64,000 nucleotides of DNA from Malachius bipustulatus (GCA_910589415.1 OU342638.1:9092014-9156013), one strand, 5' to 3'; positions 1-12,377 are shown, counted from the first letter of the stretch. The notes: generated from the letters alone by a model not told the origin. Numbers and translations: made by a program.

Positions 1-3000
1 AGGCGACTTAATATTTGATGCTATTTGGAATAAGACGACATTTAAATTACCTTCTAAAGCATGGGCCGTGCATTTTATTTCAGCCTCTTATAAAAAAATT
101 ATTTGTGTATCCGAAATGATTATAGTGAAAGACGATATTGTAGAACGAAAAAAAGTTATATTAAGCAAAAATGATGTGAAGTTTTATGTATTCGGTAGGT
201 TACTTAAAAATGCTAGTAATGAATCATTCGTCCTTAATGATGCTAATTTGGAGAAAGCAGTTAGTGAATTCGATTTAACTGATTGTTGCGAGGGTGGTAT
301 GGATGTGATACATTCGCCCCTTAATTGGACAAGTGCCAATTATATAAAAGATAATCAGCTACAAGTATGGCGGCATGTTAAATGCACAATAATGACTAAA
401 AATAAAAATAAAAACTTAGTTATGTCAACCGAAGGGCGGTTAAGCTGTGAATATTGCAAGAAAATTAAGCAAGCTGTTCGCTCTTTTAACTATCGAATTA
501 ATAAATCTTTTTCCAAGCATCTGTGTTCAAAAGTCCAATTGAAGCGTAAAGACAAAAATAGAAAATTAAAAGCCCATTTTAGACTGAAAGAAAAGTTTTC
601 ACTTCTTGCGGCAGAATTAAGGTCATTAAAGAAGAAATTTAAAACCATCGATGAAGAATCTGTGTTAGAAAGAGTCGAAAACATGGAAAATATCCATCCT
701 TCTCAAAGACTACTTATTTCAGAATGTATTCGCCAGTGCAAATATGAGAGGAAAACTTCACGGCGATATACTTCGGATTGGCTGTTGCTGTGCTTACTGT
801 TGCACATAAGAAATCCAGCAAGTTATAATTTTTTGAGAACTAACGAAATATTGCCGCTCCCTTCTTTGTCAACTATAAGACGGTATCTCTCAAGAGTAAA
901 TATAAAATGCGGATTAGACGAAAGTTTCTTTGCAGCTCTTGGTGAAAAGTTGAAGGAGAAAGATCAACGCGGACGTCATGGACTTTTAATTTTTGATGAG
1001 ATGCAAGTTAAAGAAAGCATTAACTTGAATGTAAAAACAATGAAGCTTGTTGGGGTGCAAGATTTTGGCTCAGAAAACAAATTTACCTCTAAATCAACCG
1101 ATATGCGAGCAAACCATGCTTTAGTATTTATGTTTTCATCACTGGGTGTTAAGTTTACACAGCCTGTTGCTGTGTTTGCAGCAAAAGGAGCTACAAAAGG
1201 AACGTGTTTGGCACGATTACTACTGGCAATAATAAAAAAGCTGGAAAAATATGGCGCAATAGTAGATGGAGTAGTATCTGATGGAGCAACTACTAATAGA
1301 AAAATGTGGTCAGAATTCGGCATCTCTGGGAAAATTAAGGAAACCTCTCATAAGGTCTTGCATCCAATGGATGAAAACCGGTATTTATACTTTTTCTCAG
1401 ATGCGCCTCATCTGATCAAATGTATTAGGAACAGGCTTTTAAATAAACCTAAGCTAGTGGTGAGTATTTAAAAAATTGTATGTGTTAATAACTTCGTTGG
1501 AAATTGTTGACTCGTCACTGTTGAAAATTCTAGACTCCAGAGGGCATTGTTAAATTGCAGTTCTACACAAAGTTGTATGAATTAGATACAAAACTTCCTG
1601 GAAACTTGCGAATTTGTCCGAAAATATCAGAAATGCACGTTCGTCCGTCAAACCTTTTGAAAATGCGGGTAAAATTGGCGACACAGGTTTAAAAAATAAA
1701 TGTTTTATTAACGTCTTTACCTACTATATTTTTTACATTTTAGATATTCAGCAATGCAGTTGTACATGGACTAAAATTTTACCAAACAAAAAGCGATGAA
1801 TTGACGCACTCTAATACCACAATAATATTTACTAAAAGACTAAATGATCTTTTTGATGCACTTAATCGTCGATATTCTGCTGAAGGAATCCGTAAAAACA
1901 GCCACGATTTTGAGGTTTGCAGAACTTAATATAATTCGATGTCTAATATAATTCGATGTCTTTTTCCTTAACGTTTATTTCTTACTAAGATTTTGAAAGA
2001 AACTTTGGATTGGCTGAATGCATGGGAGACTATGTTAATTGATGGTAAAATTGATAAAGAAGAATTTTTAACATCTAGTACCGCAGAAGGCTTGCGTGTT
2101 ACCATTATGTCAACCTTGGATTTGTCCAATTATTTACTAAAAAATTGCAGTTTCCGCTACGTTTTGAGTGGAAAAATGAATCAGGACCCTTTGGAGGTAC
2201 CATCCGATATAATTTAAGGCAGCTTACATTTTGTGTTTGATTTTTTTATTTGCTTTGCTTTTTTTCAGAATTTTATTTAATTTGCATTATTTAATTTACA
2301 GATTTATTTAAACGCGAAACTCAATCAATAATTATTATGAATATATAAACACTTTTTTAATTTCCAGCAATTTTTTGGTATTATTCGTCAGGCCGGAGGT
2401 GCTAATGATCATCCAACTTTTTACACTTTCTTGCAAATTTACCGTTTGCTCTCGGTATATAAGATTTTGAAACCACCAAGATTTGGAAATTGCACAGTGT
2501 TAGAAAAAACTTCAGCTTCAAAAATTAATTTACAAGATTTTAAAGCTTTATTTCAGGATGACGGAACTAGGCGGCAAAGTCATTTAAACACAATAAAACA
2601 AAACCTTGAATCAATACACCAAGAAATGGGTGGAGAAGTATCTGAAGATATTTTGGAAGAATTGGATTTAAATTTTAGTAACACATCTACAGTATGCTCC
2701 ATAATCTATTACTTAGCGGGTTTTATTTCCAAAAAAATATATAAACTTAGTAACTGCTCAACTTGCAAACAATATCTGTACTCGAAAGATGCTACTGTGG
2801 AATCTGAAGAAACTCAGTTGACAAAATTAAAATCTATGGGATTTTTAAACCACCCTATTGCGAATATCGTCGATTATTTGAAGAAAGTCGAGGTAATTCT
2901 CATTAAAAATATAAACTTGGTAGACGTTTTTGAATTAACCGTTGCGGAAGTTTATGAAAAAAAAATGTATTTCAAGTTTAACTGTCCGGAACACGAAAAT

Positions 3001-3129
3001 GATATCGTCTCACAAACTCTATATTTTTATATAATGATGAGAATAAAACAATTTTATAAACAAGAAGAGAAAAGTTACATTAGACGTTCTGCAATGAAGA
3101 AAAAAGAATCGCGGCTTCAATCGCATTGA
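1..3129 (+). CDS. P-element-family (THAP9-like) transposase, four exons, 5' partial
   Basis: Cut-and-paste DNA transposase of the P superfamily. The frame is open from base 2 at the window edge, so the start lies outside. Exons 2-1459, 1744-1914, 1990-2196 and 2368-3129 join in phase 0 at GT..AG borders (donors GTGAGT, GTTTGC, GTACCA; acceptors TTTTAG, ACTAAG, TTCCAG), giving about 865 residues with no internal stop. Family marks: a Cys/Trp-rich N-terminal part with a coiled-coil-like Lys-rich stretch, the RNase H-like core starting at IFDEMQVKES (first acidic residues), SDGATTN, SDAPHLIKCIRN, and the C-terminal MNQDPLE joined across the last intron to QFFGIIRQAGG, then YLAGFISKKIY and CSTCKQYL. 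After the TGA at 3127-3129 the same frame stays open to 3285, so the stop may be a mutation that removed about 50 residues. The THAP finger expected at the N-terminus is not in view. Possibly recently active; termini were not found. Confidence 0.88.
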
Positions 3130-3285
3130 ATGGTGCCATGTACAAGTATCAGTGGGCCTGATCTTGAAAAAAGTTATTCTTTGTTGAACAGTCGAATGAA
3201 ACGTCATGTAGAAAATCGTATTTTAGGCATAAAACAAAAAATATCTTTTTTTGAACAAAGCCACCATTTTGAACATTTGATTTAG
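3130..3285 (+). pseudogene. In-frame continuation past the P-family transposase stop
   Basis: Directly after the TGA the same reading frame continues without a stop for about 51 codons, including SGPDLEKSYSLLN and a Lys/Arg-rich end. Either the TGA at 3127-3129 is a disabling nonsense change or this is chance; the amphipathic composition matches the preceding exon, so I favour a C-terminal tail cut off by mutation. An AATAAA-like tract (TAAATAAATAAATA) at about 3340-3361 could serve as polyadenylation signal. Confidence 0.35.
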
Positions 3286-3361
3286 ATGAGTAATCTACTT
3301 AAATTTTATTTGTAATTTTTATTAAAAAAAATAATTAATATAAATAAATAAATAAATAAAT

Positions 3362-6300
3362 AGTATTACGTAGTTGGAAGTATTAATTAGGGAATAATAA
3401 CTCACAAACCTTGAGTACTATCTGTTTTTAAAATAATGTGTTACAAAAATTACATCACTGTTATTCTGTCACGTCTCTCTAATTCTGTAATGTTTTATGA
3501 TTATCGTAATATTAAGTTCATAAAATCACATTAATGTAATATTACATAAGTTGGAGGATAAGGGCATAAATTTGTAATAATTATATTTATTTTACCATTT
3601 TAATACACTTTTTTTCATGAAATCCATTATGGTTGTTTAGATTGTTTATTTAGGACTGTTGTTGTCATAAAGATTTATTGGACCTACTGTTTTATTACAC
3701 TGATATTTTCATTATCTCCCATAAATAGCAATCGTTCTAACTGTTATTGCTATTTAATTGTTTTTATTTAATTAAAGCCTTCTGATTAGTTTTTTGATAT
3801 TTCTTTTAAGCGATTTTGATTTTATTAATCTCGATGCATTGAAAAAAAAGTCGAATTTTTTCGGCCATTTTAGCACCATATTACAGTTTTTTATCGCTGG
3901 CGCCCGAACTAATTTTTATTTATGAAACTGATTATACCATTCCGTGGTATAATATAATATCAATTACACAAATCCTCAAAGTTTCAATTTTTTATCTTTA
4001 AAATTAACCTCTATTTCGGGGGTGGACACGAGTGATGGACCAGCCTGTAGAGATGATGTCATATACCTAGGCATGCAACTTTTTATTTCATAAAATTGTT
4101 ATTAGATTAATACATAAATATTATACCTATACAATAGATGGGTAGATAGGTATTTATTATAATTATTGCCAATAAACGATTATTATGTAGACTAATTAGG
4201 TAACGAGTTTCTTTAAAAAACACCTTCAAAGAATTCCCTATCGACGGACGCGCTGCTATAGTTTATGCGTTCATTTTCTCTGGCATATTTGGCATGTATT
4301 TATTTAATAGAGAAAAAATATCTTACAAGTATCATATCTAGAATTATTATAATGAAGAATGACATAGTTCCTTTCCATAAAAAAACTCGTGAACATTAAG
4401 GCTGAAAATTGTCAAAAATAATCAAAATACAATACAGCATTCCATTGCAGCTGTAGGTAGATACAGTGCGCTAGACTGAACCGATCGGCCGCTTGACGCT
4501 TTCTCTGTCGCACAGTAGCGTTGCACGTTCGAGGACAATTTCACAGCAGCGTTGGAGTACCTGTGTATCTTTTACCGTGTCTCTAGTTCAGAGTTATAAA
4601 ACAGATTTGTTCTGTAACTGTCATACAAGCCAAAGTTATACAACAAATTTGTTCGGTAAGACTTGCATACCAACTGTATTATACACAACAACGTATTTTG
4701 AACACAGCATCTTATGGAGAGGGCAATTGCAGAACCGTATTATTATTTTTCTATGGTGGGATATTTAAATACGCGATTTTACTCATATTTTGCAATTCAA
4801 AGTTGCCGTTCTTCCCTAATGTCGCTTAATGTCGAGTGAGCAAATAGAAAAGAAATTTACACAGTTGATAATAATCAAATACCTAATTTTTTATAAATTC
4901 TTTAATGGCATTTAATTGAATTATTATAATATTATAATTTTAATGATAAACATTTTACTGCAATGGCACTTCAAGTTGTATGACCGCCGGTACTTCCCAA
5001 GTAACACCTATTCATCAACAACCTGATGTATAATATAATACTGTTTTTGTGTCTTGTGCTATTTTGGATTTCAATTGTATACTTTAACTGGTCGCTGTGA
5101 CTGTAAATTGTATGTTTCTGTTGGATAATTTAAAAATAATAATAATAACATACATAATAGGTATAAATAATTATCGTATAATAAACAATGTATAATAGGT
5201 AATTATAATTTTCTTTTCTAAATCTGACGAATAATAAATTGTTTGATAAACATGGAATACGGTCCTGTATTTTGGATATGTTGAATGTCGTAACTATTTT
5301 GTTTTATAAAAGTCACTAATTCTGCTTGATTGCCATATAAGGTCGACTTTAGATACAAAATTGTTTTATTAGGTACCAGCCATATTGGATACAGAATTAA
5401 GCACCTATGAACAGGCGCCATTGTTGAATTATGTGTAATTTTGAGTCAGTAGTTACCACCTTTTAACAATAAAACATATCAGTTGAAGTATATTCTTAAA
5501 AAAAAAGTTTATACGTACCTATTATTATATTACCATGAAATTTTTTTTTTTTTTTAATTTTTTTATAAATTTTTAATATTTCTAATATCAATTTTAACTG
5601 TGGCGCGTTTAAATATTACGACATATATACCATATGTTTCACAATAAAATTTACTTCGCAAGTAAAATCGACTTTTAGGAGATCTTAGGAGCCACGATAA
5701 TTTGACTTGGAAGTACGAAAGTGAGTAGCTATACGCAACATCCCATTCTTCATTAAAATACCCAGTCGGAGCATTTTAGTTCCTTTAAGGATATATACAC
5801 TCTACCTAATAATAAAGGAATCGTTTAGCACCTATGAAACAAATATATTTTATTCTTGCAGTGATCCATCACACTAATAAAACAAATATGTAACTTGGAA
5901 GCAAGCTATACAACTGTTGCTTAAAAATGTTCTCTTTATTTTATAACCGTTGCATAGTGGTAACATATAACCTTTATAAAACAGTTTTATAATGATGTTT
6001 GACTTTGTTTCTTAAGGCTTGAGTAGACGTTTACATAACTATCCGATATTAGTGCTACGCTGACCTTATAGAACAAGTTAAAAAGCCAATATGTTTTATA
6101 AACCTGCGCCCAATTTGCGTTTATAACTGCTGTATAGACGTTTTAGAAATGTTCTCAGGAATAAAGCTGTTTTATAAATTTTGTTTTATTAACATTCTTA
6201 CAGCATTTATAAAATATAAAATTGTTAGTTGGGTGTACTGTAAGCAACGAATAAAATGTAATGTTCTTTGCCAACATCGGTATTATTATGATTGAAAATC
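3362..6300. other. AT-rich stretch without recognisable genes
   Basis: No protein family, RNA gene or bordered element could be recognised on either strand. It holds A/T runs (for example a T-rich run near 5540-5570), tagg/cctа-type simple motifs and short chance frames. A slightly GC-richer patch at 4450-4620 has no recognised coding content. The missing last exon of the HARBI1-like gene on the minus strand (6305-7288) would be expected here but I could not find it. Confidence 0.5.
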
Positions 6301-6304
6301 TTAC

Positions 6305-7288
6305 CTGAATCACCTAGCAAGAAGAATACATTCTCATTATTATCTCGAAAGGTCTGCTCCATGAAATGCGAAACCGCAGATTCTCGCCAGATATGGGCAT
6401 CATGTGTGCTCCCGGGAAAGCGAGCATTGACGTTAATAATTCTCAGGTCTGGGTCGCAGATCTGAAAAAAAAAAAAGGTTTTTATTATTGAATGGTTTCA
6501 ATGGAAATGTAAAATTTTTACCAGTTGCACGTTAATTGAATGATAACCTTTCCGATTAACGTATATATGCTCGGGTCTCGCTGGGTCGTTGATAGTTGCT
6601 TTCGTTATCGCTATATGAGTGCAATCAACGCAGCCCACGATGCCGGGAAAATTATATTTTTCATGGAACCTAAAACAGAATTCAAGATTATTATTGATTT
6701 CAGCAAAGCACTGATATATTTATGTACCACGTCTATAGGATTACCTATTTACCTATTCGTTATTAATAAATATGCATACCTGTGCCTAATCGCTTGCAAT
6801 TGTTGCATAGTGTTAGGGAATTTAACCCACTCGTTGAAGATAGCGGGGTTATTTAGTGCATTGCACACCTCTTCCAAGACCCTGCTAACAGAGGATTGAC
6901 TAACAGCTGTGAAGATGTTACTGCCAGTAATTTCTTGGTAGCTTCCAAAACCAAAAAATTTCAACGCGATAAGAACCTGAAATACAGGTCAGGATAGAGT
7001 TCTTATAAATTAACATTGAAATAAATAAATAGCAAATCGTTCTGTGTAGGTACTCACTTTTGTTTCTGTGTCGAGGGCAGACGCTCGAGTTGGTTGATTC
7101 ACAAACGGGGCGATTACCTCGATAATGTAACGAGCCAGGTCTTTTGTGACACGAAAACATTTCACAAACTGCCTTTCTGACAACATGATGAAAGGATTTT
7201 CGTGATTTCTCATCACTCTCGCTCTTTGAGCTTGAACTCCATCAATCACTTCCCATGCTAATTGCTCATCCTCGTCCAAAAACTCCAT
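6305..7288 (-). CDS. HARBI1-like PIF/Harbinger transposase, four exons, 3' end missing
   Basis: DDE nuclease of PIF/Harbinger transposons, related to the domesticated HARBI1. Minus-strand exons 7288-7058, 6976-6780, 6669-6522 and 6461-6305 have matching donors (GTGAGT, GTATGC, GTAAAA, GTAAGT-like) and acceptors (TTTCAG, TTTTAG, TTTCAG after a long pyrimidine tract). The first exon starts MEFLDEDEQ with an ATG at 7288. Exon 2 carries the helix-turn-helix-like KFFGFGSYQEITG...SQSSVSRVLEEV; exon 3 has the hallmark FPGIVGCVDCTHIAI with the first catalytic Asp; exon 4 has NARFPGSTHDAHIWRES and LLGDSG with the second Asp. No stop or frameshift is seen in these exons. The exon with the final catalytic Glu (usual ..ERxFG..) is not found downstream, so the copy is truncated or its last intron is very long. 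Confidence 0.85.
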
Positions 7289-7299
7289 TATTTGATATT

Positions 7300-7915
7300 A
7301 TACCTACCTACGCAAGTATTAAAATAATTGAGTATTAATTAAATTTAAACTTAAACCTAAAAATACTCACTTAACCGAGTTACTTTTAAAAATAAAAACG
7401 AAAACCGAAGATGCAGGTAAGGTAATAGAACACACCTAACCACACTTTTTCACTTTTCACATGGGAACAGGCAGACTTCCCATGCAAACGAGCCTGGGAA
7501 GTTAGTTCCCTAGATTGCCGTGTGAAGCGAACGAATGACTCGTTCAAGAATACTGTTGACCGGTGTTCCCGTCAACTTTCACATGGGAATCGACTCCCGC
7601 GAACTCGAGAATCGCCGTCCTGTTGACTAGGAATTTTAACTTAATTTTTTGAGATTGTAAAAGTGAAATTTTTTATTTTTTGTCAAATAAAAAATAATTA
7701 AACACAAATGTATCCGATTATTATAGGTTCAAAAAATTAGATAACAAGCATATATTAACACAAAAATATTGCATAGCCCCCCAATAATGCATTAATGTCT
7801 TCCGTGCCTGTGAGACACCGCTTTGGCGTAAGAGTAAGTCGTTCCACCTTACCACTTAAAGGTTAAGAAGAAAACTTTATAAGAACGTACCTATGTCCTA
7901 AAAGTCTTAACTTTT
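7300..7915. other. Intergenic, upstream of HARBI1-like gene
   Basis: No coding content recognised. Around 7440-7625 the composition is GC-richer and contains two partly repeated phrases (cacatggGAAcaggc / cacatgggaatcgac and gaacgaatgac), which might be the subterminal part of the Harbinger element or its promoter. No convincing terminal inverted repeat was found. Confidence 0.35.
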
Positions 7916-8394
7916 GAGATACAGGGTGGTAAAGTTTTTAAAAATAAATAATTTTTTCATAATATCTGTAATACCGCTCTGGATATTTTAATGAAATTTA
8001 ATAGACAGGTATTACTCATCAAGAGGCATTTTTTCATGTACTACATTTCGTTTTTCTCCACTAGTCACATCTTGCAGAATTTTACATGCATATTTTTATA
8101 TTTTTTTATTGTCATAGGTATAACGAACAATCTTGTGACCTTGTAGAGAAACCGATTTTATTTTTATAGGCCAAAACAGTGTTAGGACTGAAAAAAACAA
8201 GTAATCAAATTCGCTTGGAAATGAATGGGGATTCCAAAAATGATTTCTATTGGAACTGAAATCAGTGGCGTACCATCAATGACTGCCAAAATATGCCGGT
8301 AAAATTCTGCACGATCGTGCACCATCGTCACTAATGGAAATAAAATGAAACGTGGTACATGAAAAAATGCCCCTTGATGCGTAATACCTGTATA

Positions 8395-9265
8395 CAGTGA
8401 AACCTGGATAACCCGGAAACGCCTGGGACCGAAAATAAATTCCGTCTTATACAGGTTTCCGGCTTAAACAACAAAACTGTCTAAGCCGGAAACAAACCTG
8501 CTTAGCACGGATTTAGCAATGATTTTTGCTTGTTCTTGTAAAATAGGTCCGGAGATAGGTAAATTACGATTTCTAGCATCCAAGAACCACTGATATAAAA
8601 TTTTATTAGTTTCTTCATTGCCGGTCTTGCGAGATTTTCTTTTAGTATCGATAGAATGTTTTCCCTCGAGCCAGTCTGCTTTTATTTTGTCCTTATTATT
8701 CAAAATATCATACACTTGTGTTTTACCGCACTTATATTTTTCCGCGAGAAGCTTAACACTAATTTTTTGTTTTTCGTAACACATAATTAAATCTATTTTA
8801 GATTTCATTGTTAGCGTGTTTATTTTTTTATTTGCAGACATAATTATCGAATATTCGAATATTGTACCTGCTACATTAAAATATTTTTACGCTCACAGTT
8901 GGAGAGTTTAGAATTGACTAAAATAAAAATTGAATCCGAACAGGACTACACAGGAAGTGCATAAGTACCTACAGACAGTTTTTATTACCGCAATAAAAAT
9001 TCCAAGAAGTGAGAGTTGAATAAACGCGCGAGAACATGCGGAGATGAAGGGTTTTAGGTGGCGACGTCGGTCCGCTTCCGTCTTATGCAGGTAAAATTGC
9101 GTGCATAAGGTTAAAAAACGTATTCCGTCTCCGCGTTACGCAGTTTCCGGCTTGAGCAGTGGAAGTTAACATGTAATGTGTATAGCTTAATTCGGGACCG
9201 GGAAAAATTTCCGTGATAGACAGATTTCCGCCTTATTCAGTGTACGTCTTATCCAGGTTTGACTG
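8395..9265. mobile_element. pogo/Tigger-like transposon copy 1, TA-flanked
   Basis: Terminal inverted repeats CAGTGAAACCTGGATAA (left) and, read inward from the right, CAGTCAAACCTGGATAA; both flanked by TA (8393-8394 and 9266-9267), the pogo/Tc1-mariner target. Subterminal copies of cCGGAAAC/gtttccggcTTA occur at both ends. The 871-bp body carries one truncated transposase ORF (see 8464-8841) and is a deletion derivative rather than an autonomous element. Confidence 0.8.
8464..8841 (-). CDS. pogo/Tigger transposase N-terminal DNA-binding domain only
   Basis: A 125-residue ORF with an ATG start (8841) whose N-terminal 70 residues match the CENPB_N/pogo-type helix-turn-helix: MKSKIDLIMCYEKQK, VKLLAEKYKCGKTQVYDIL, NNKDKI. 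The next segment (NEETNKILYQWFLDARNRN...GPILQEQAK) matches the start of the second, Tc5/CENP-B-type HTH. The frame then ends abruptly in the element's right-hand terminal region; the DDE catalytic domain is absent. Such a DBD-only product could bind the terminal repeats without cutting, but that is inference. A decayed homologue lies in the copy at 9325-10721. Confidence 0.75.
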   Translation of the reverse strand: MSANKKINTLTMKSKIDLIMCYEKQKISVKLLAEKYKCGKTQVYDILNNKDKIKADWLEGKHSIDTKRKSRKTGNEETNKILYQWFLDARNRNLPISGPILQEQAKIIAKSVLSRFVSGLDSFVV

Positions 9266-9324
9266 TACAAAATTTCATTAAAATATACAGGGCGGTATTA
9301 CAGATATTATGAAAAAATGATTTA

Positions 9325-10721
9325 CAGTCAAACCTGGATAACCCGGAAACGCCTGGGACCGAAAATAAATTCCGTCTTATACAGAGGTTTCCGGCTTACA
9401 CAACAACAACTGTCTAAGCCGGAAACAAACCTGCTTAGCACGGAAAATTCCCAACAGTACGTACATTTTTTTTAGTATCGATAGAATGTTTTCCCACGAG
9501 CCAATCTGATTTTATTTTGTCCTTATTCTTCAAAATATCATAAACTTGTGTTTTACCACACTTATATTTTTCCGCGAGAAGCTTAACGCTTATTTTTTGT
9601 TTTCATAACACATAATTAAATCTATTAATAGTTATTTACATTACAAGCTACGAAAGTTCACTTTTAGGTGTGAGGTGTATTTAAATACCCGAGGCGAAGC
9701 GTAGCGTAGCCGAGGGTATTTAAAAACTCCGAGCACCTGAAAGAGCTTTCGTAGCGTGTAATGTATTAAACTTTTCATTCTCCCCTTGCCATACTGAACC
9801 ACGGATTAAGAAGAAATGAGTAAAATAATACGATTCAGTGATAACAATGGAATTGTTATAAGGTGCCATGTTTTTAACATTACCATAGTAACGATAGTTT
9901 TAAATTATTAATTTATGACACTGTCAAGTTTAAAACTCTGTACCGCTATAATTTCAGAATCTTTGATCGTAGTTTAGTTCAAAATGGATTTCATTCAAGA
10001 AGCTGCAAATTCCAGTAAATCTTTCTGGAACATACAATAATAATTATTTGTATGTTCCAGAAAGATTTACTGGAATTTTTATTGTAGTTTTACATTTAAT
10101 TTTCCATCTAAATAAACGTTAATCAAACTGACATTTCTACTTTTTTGTCCAGGCCAGGAAAGTTTTTCATAGCTAGCAACCACCTAGCAACCTATCACCT
10201 AGGATGTTTTACTTTCGCTTTCGGTTGTCTTATCAAGACAGAAAGTTACACTTTCGTAAAGGGGAGAATGAAAAATAGATTTCTAAAGATTTCAGTGTTA
10301 GAGTGTTGAATTTTTTATTTGCAGACATATCGAATATTGTACCTACTAAAAATAATTTGATGCTCACAGCTCACAGTTGAAGAGTTTAGAATTGACTAAA
10401 ATTGAATCCGAACAGGACTAAACAGGAAGTGAATAAGTACCTACAGACAGTTTTTATTGCCGCAATAAAAATTCCGAGAAGTGAGAGTAGGATAGACGCG
10501 CGAGAACATGCTGAGGTAAAGAGTAAAGGGTGGCGACGTCGGTCCGCTTCCGTCTTATGCAGGTGAAATTGTGTGCATAAGGTTAAAAAACGTGTTCCGT
10601 CTCCGCGTTACGCAGTTTCCAGCTTGAGCAGTGGAAGTTAACATGTAATGTGTATAGCTTAATTCGGGACCGGGAAAAATTTCCGTGATAGACAGATTTC
10701 CGCCTTATCCAGGTTTGACTG
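9325..10721. mobile_element. pogo/Tigger-like transposon copy 2, carrying an insertion
   Basis: Starts CAGTCAAACCTGGATAAC and ends in the reverse complement; flanked by TA at 9323-9324 and 10722-10723. It is collinear with copy 1 (8395-9265), including the reversed transposase segment (about 9475-9630 and 10285-10335), but part of the ORF is deleted and about 650 bp of palindromic DNA (9628-10277) interrupts it. The transposase remnant is not translatable. Confidence 0.78.
9641..10277. repeat. Cluster of palindromes inserted in the pogo-like copy 2
   Basis: Three inverted-repeat units in series: (i) about 9641-9763, where acattaca.gctacgaaag is mirrored by ctttcgtagcgtgtaatgt around a centre with cccgaggcgaagcg..ccgaggg; (ii) an outer pair at 9772-9787 (ttttcattctcccctt) and 10259-10274 (its reverse complement); (iii) a perfect 31-bp-arm hairpin at 10007-10077. 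Together they are absent from the matching place in the sister copy at 8395-9265, which shows they are insertions. Confidence 0.65.
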
Positions 10722-10723
10722 TA

Positions 10724-12370
10724 CCTTATAAAAAACCTTCTTGCGCATCAATCGCATAAATAGTGTATTTTTAAGCGATCCAATTTATAAATATTTTCAC
10801 CGCTTTTTAAATTGGCTTTCTGAAAATTTCCCTAGTCAGGTCATATTAGTGTAGTGGTTAACTGTGAAAATTGCATTTCACTTCGTTTGAAAACGTGCCT
10901 TAGAATGGATTTTTAAATTTAACAAAACCAAAATAAATGGTAAAACTGAACAATTTTGCCCCTTTTCCTTTGCCCGCCACTGGCTGACTTTACCTAAAAA
11001 ATACTATTTTTTACACTACCTTCAATAGAACTGAAAAAGTGAAAAGGGAGCTTTGAAAACTGAAAATTTGAAATTTTAGAGGAATAAACATAATTTAAAA
11101 ATATTCGAATATCTCCGCCATTTTTCTTATTTGCTTCTTGAAAATTTTCAGAATTAAGGGTTATTAGTATAGTTATCTACTGTAAAAATTTCAGTTCGAT
11201 TCGTACAAAAATAGAAAAATAGAATAAACGGCTATAGAAATTTAGCCTTTTTTACCCTTTTCCTACCCATGCCACTGGCTTAATAATAAAAAAATGCAAA
11301 TTTTATTGCAATAACTCAAATTTCAATAACTATTCTTCCAATAATGCTAATTTTGCTTAAAAGTTTTTGTTTCTAACTTGCTTATTTAGAGGTTCAAAAT
11401 CTATCAATTTTTCCTAAAATTTAAAAGGCAGCCATTTTGGAACGGCTATTCCGATTTTACTCAAGACCGACTACTTGCAGTTATATTACTACAAAAAAAA
11501 TTTCAGCCCCCTAAATTGAAAACTGCAACCAGAAACCGTGCCTCATGACCGGTTTTTTTTTGGAAATTTAGAGGGACACCCTGTAAAAGTAACAAAACTT
11601 TAGGAAAATTATTTTTACGAAAATCAAACGTCATCTCTAAGTTTCACAAGAGTAAAAAATTTCGTTCATTAATCTTGAAAGGTGAAGCTACAGGAGCGTT
11701 TTTAAAATTTTAGAGAAATAAACATCATGTAAAAAAAATTCAAATAACTCCGCCATTTTTGTTATTTACTTCTTGAAATTTTTAAGGGCTGGAGGCTATT
11801 AGTATAGTTGCGTACTGTGAAAATTTCAATTTAATTCCTTCAAAAATGTGCTCATAAATTGTTAGAGAAATTTAGCGATTTTTACCCTTTTCCTACCCAC
11901 GCCACTGGCTTATTAATAAAAGTAATGCAAATTTTATAACATTAAATGAAATTTCAATTAATTTTCCTCCAATCATGTTGATTTAGTTTCAAAGTTATTT
12001 TTCCATCTTACTCATACAGGGGTTCAAAAAAAAGCAATTTTTCCAAAAATTCAAATGGCCGCCATTTTGAAACGGCTCGGCCGATTTTGCTCAAGTACAA
12101 TACCAGACCAGTTCTTATATATATCTTACTCCCACAAAAATTTCAGTCCCCTAGATTGAAAACTGCGACCTGAAATGAGATGACAAAAACGGGATATGGG
12201 GAATTTTGAAAGGACACCCTGTAGAAGTAACGCGACTTTAGGAATTTTTTTCAACGAAAATCTAACGTCGTTCCAAGGCTTTACAAGGATCCAAAATTTC
12301 ATTCACTAATCTTGAAAGATAAAGCTACAGGAGCGTTTTTAAAATCGAAATTTCGCGATTTTGGAGAAAT
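10724..12370. repeat. Degenerate tandem repeat, unit about 630 bp
   Basis: The phrases ctccgccatttttcttattt (11115) and ctccgccatttttgttattt (11749), cctacccatgccactggctt (11262) and cctacccacgccactggctt (11894), and the pair gccattttggaacggct (11431) / gccattttgaaacggct (12061) recur about 630 bp apart. A shorter, more diverged partial copy begins near 10790. A related single segment lies at 33240-33470 inside another element, so the unit is a dispersed repeat. No ORF runs through it. Confidence 0.6.
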
Positions 12371-12377
12371 ATATAAA

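Larger units (their letters stand above)
7922..9323. mobile_element. Foldback element starting CAGGGTGG, split by pogo-like insertions
   Basis: The left arm (about 7922-8060 and its inner part up to 8392) reappears as a reverse complement at 9268-9322: a phrase containing ttcataatatctgtaatacc on the left matches ggtattacagatattatgaa on the right, and gaggcattttttcatgtac at 8021 matches gtacatgaaaaaatgcccc at 8356. The terminal CAGGGTGG is the same type of end as in several foldbacks further right. One pogo-like element sits in the loop side (8395-9265) and a second (9325-10721) removed or displaced the right terminus. Confidence 0.6.
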
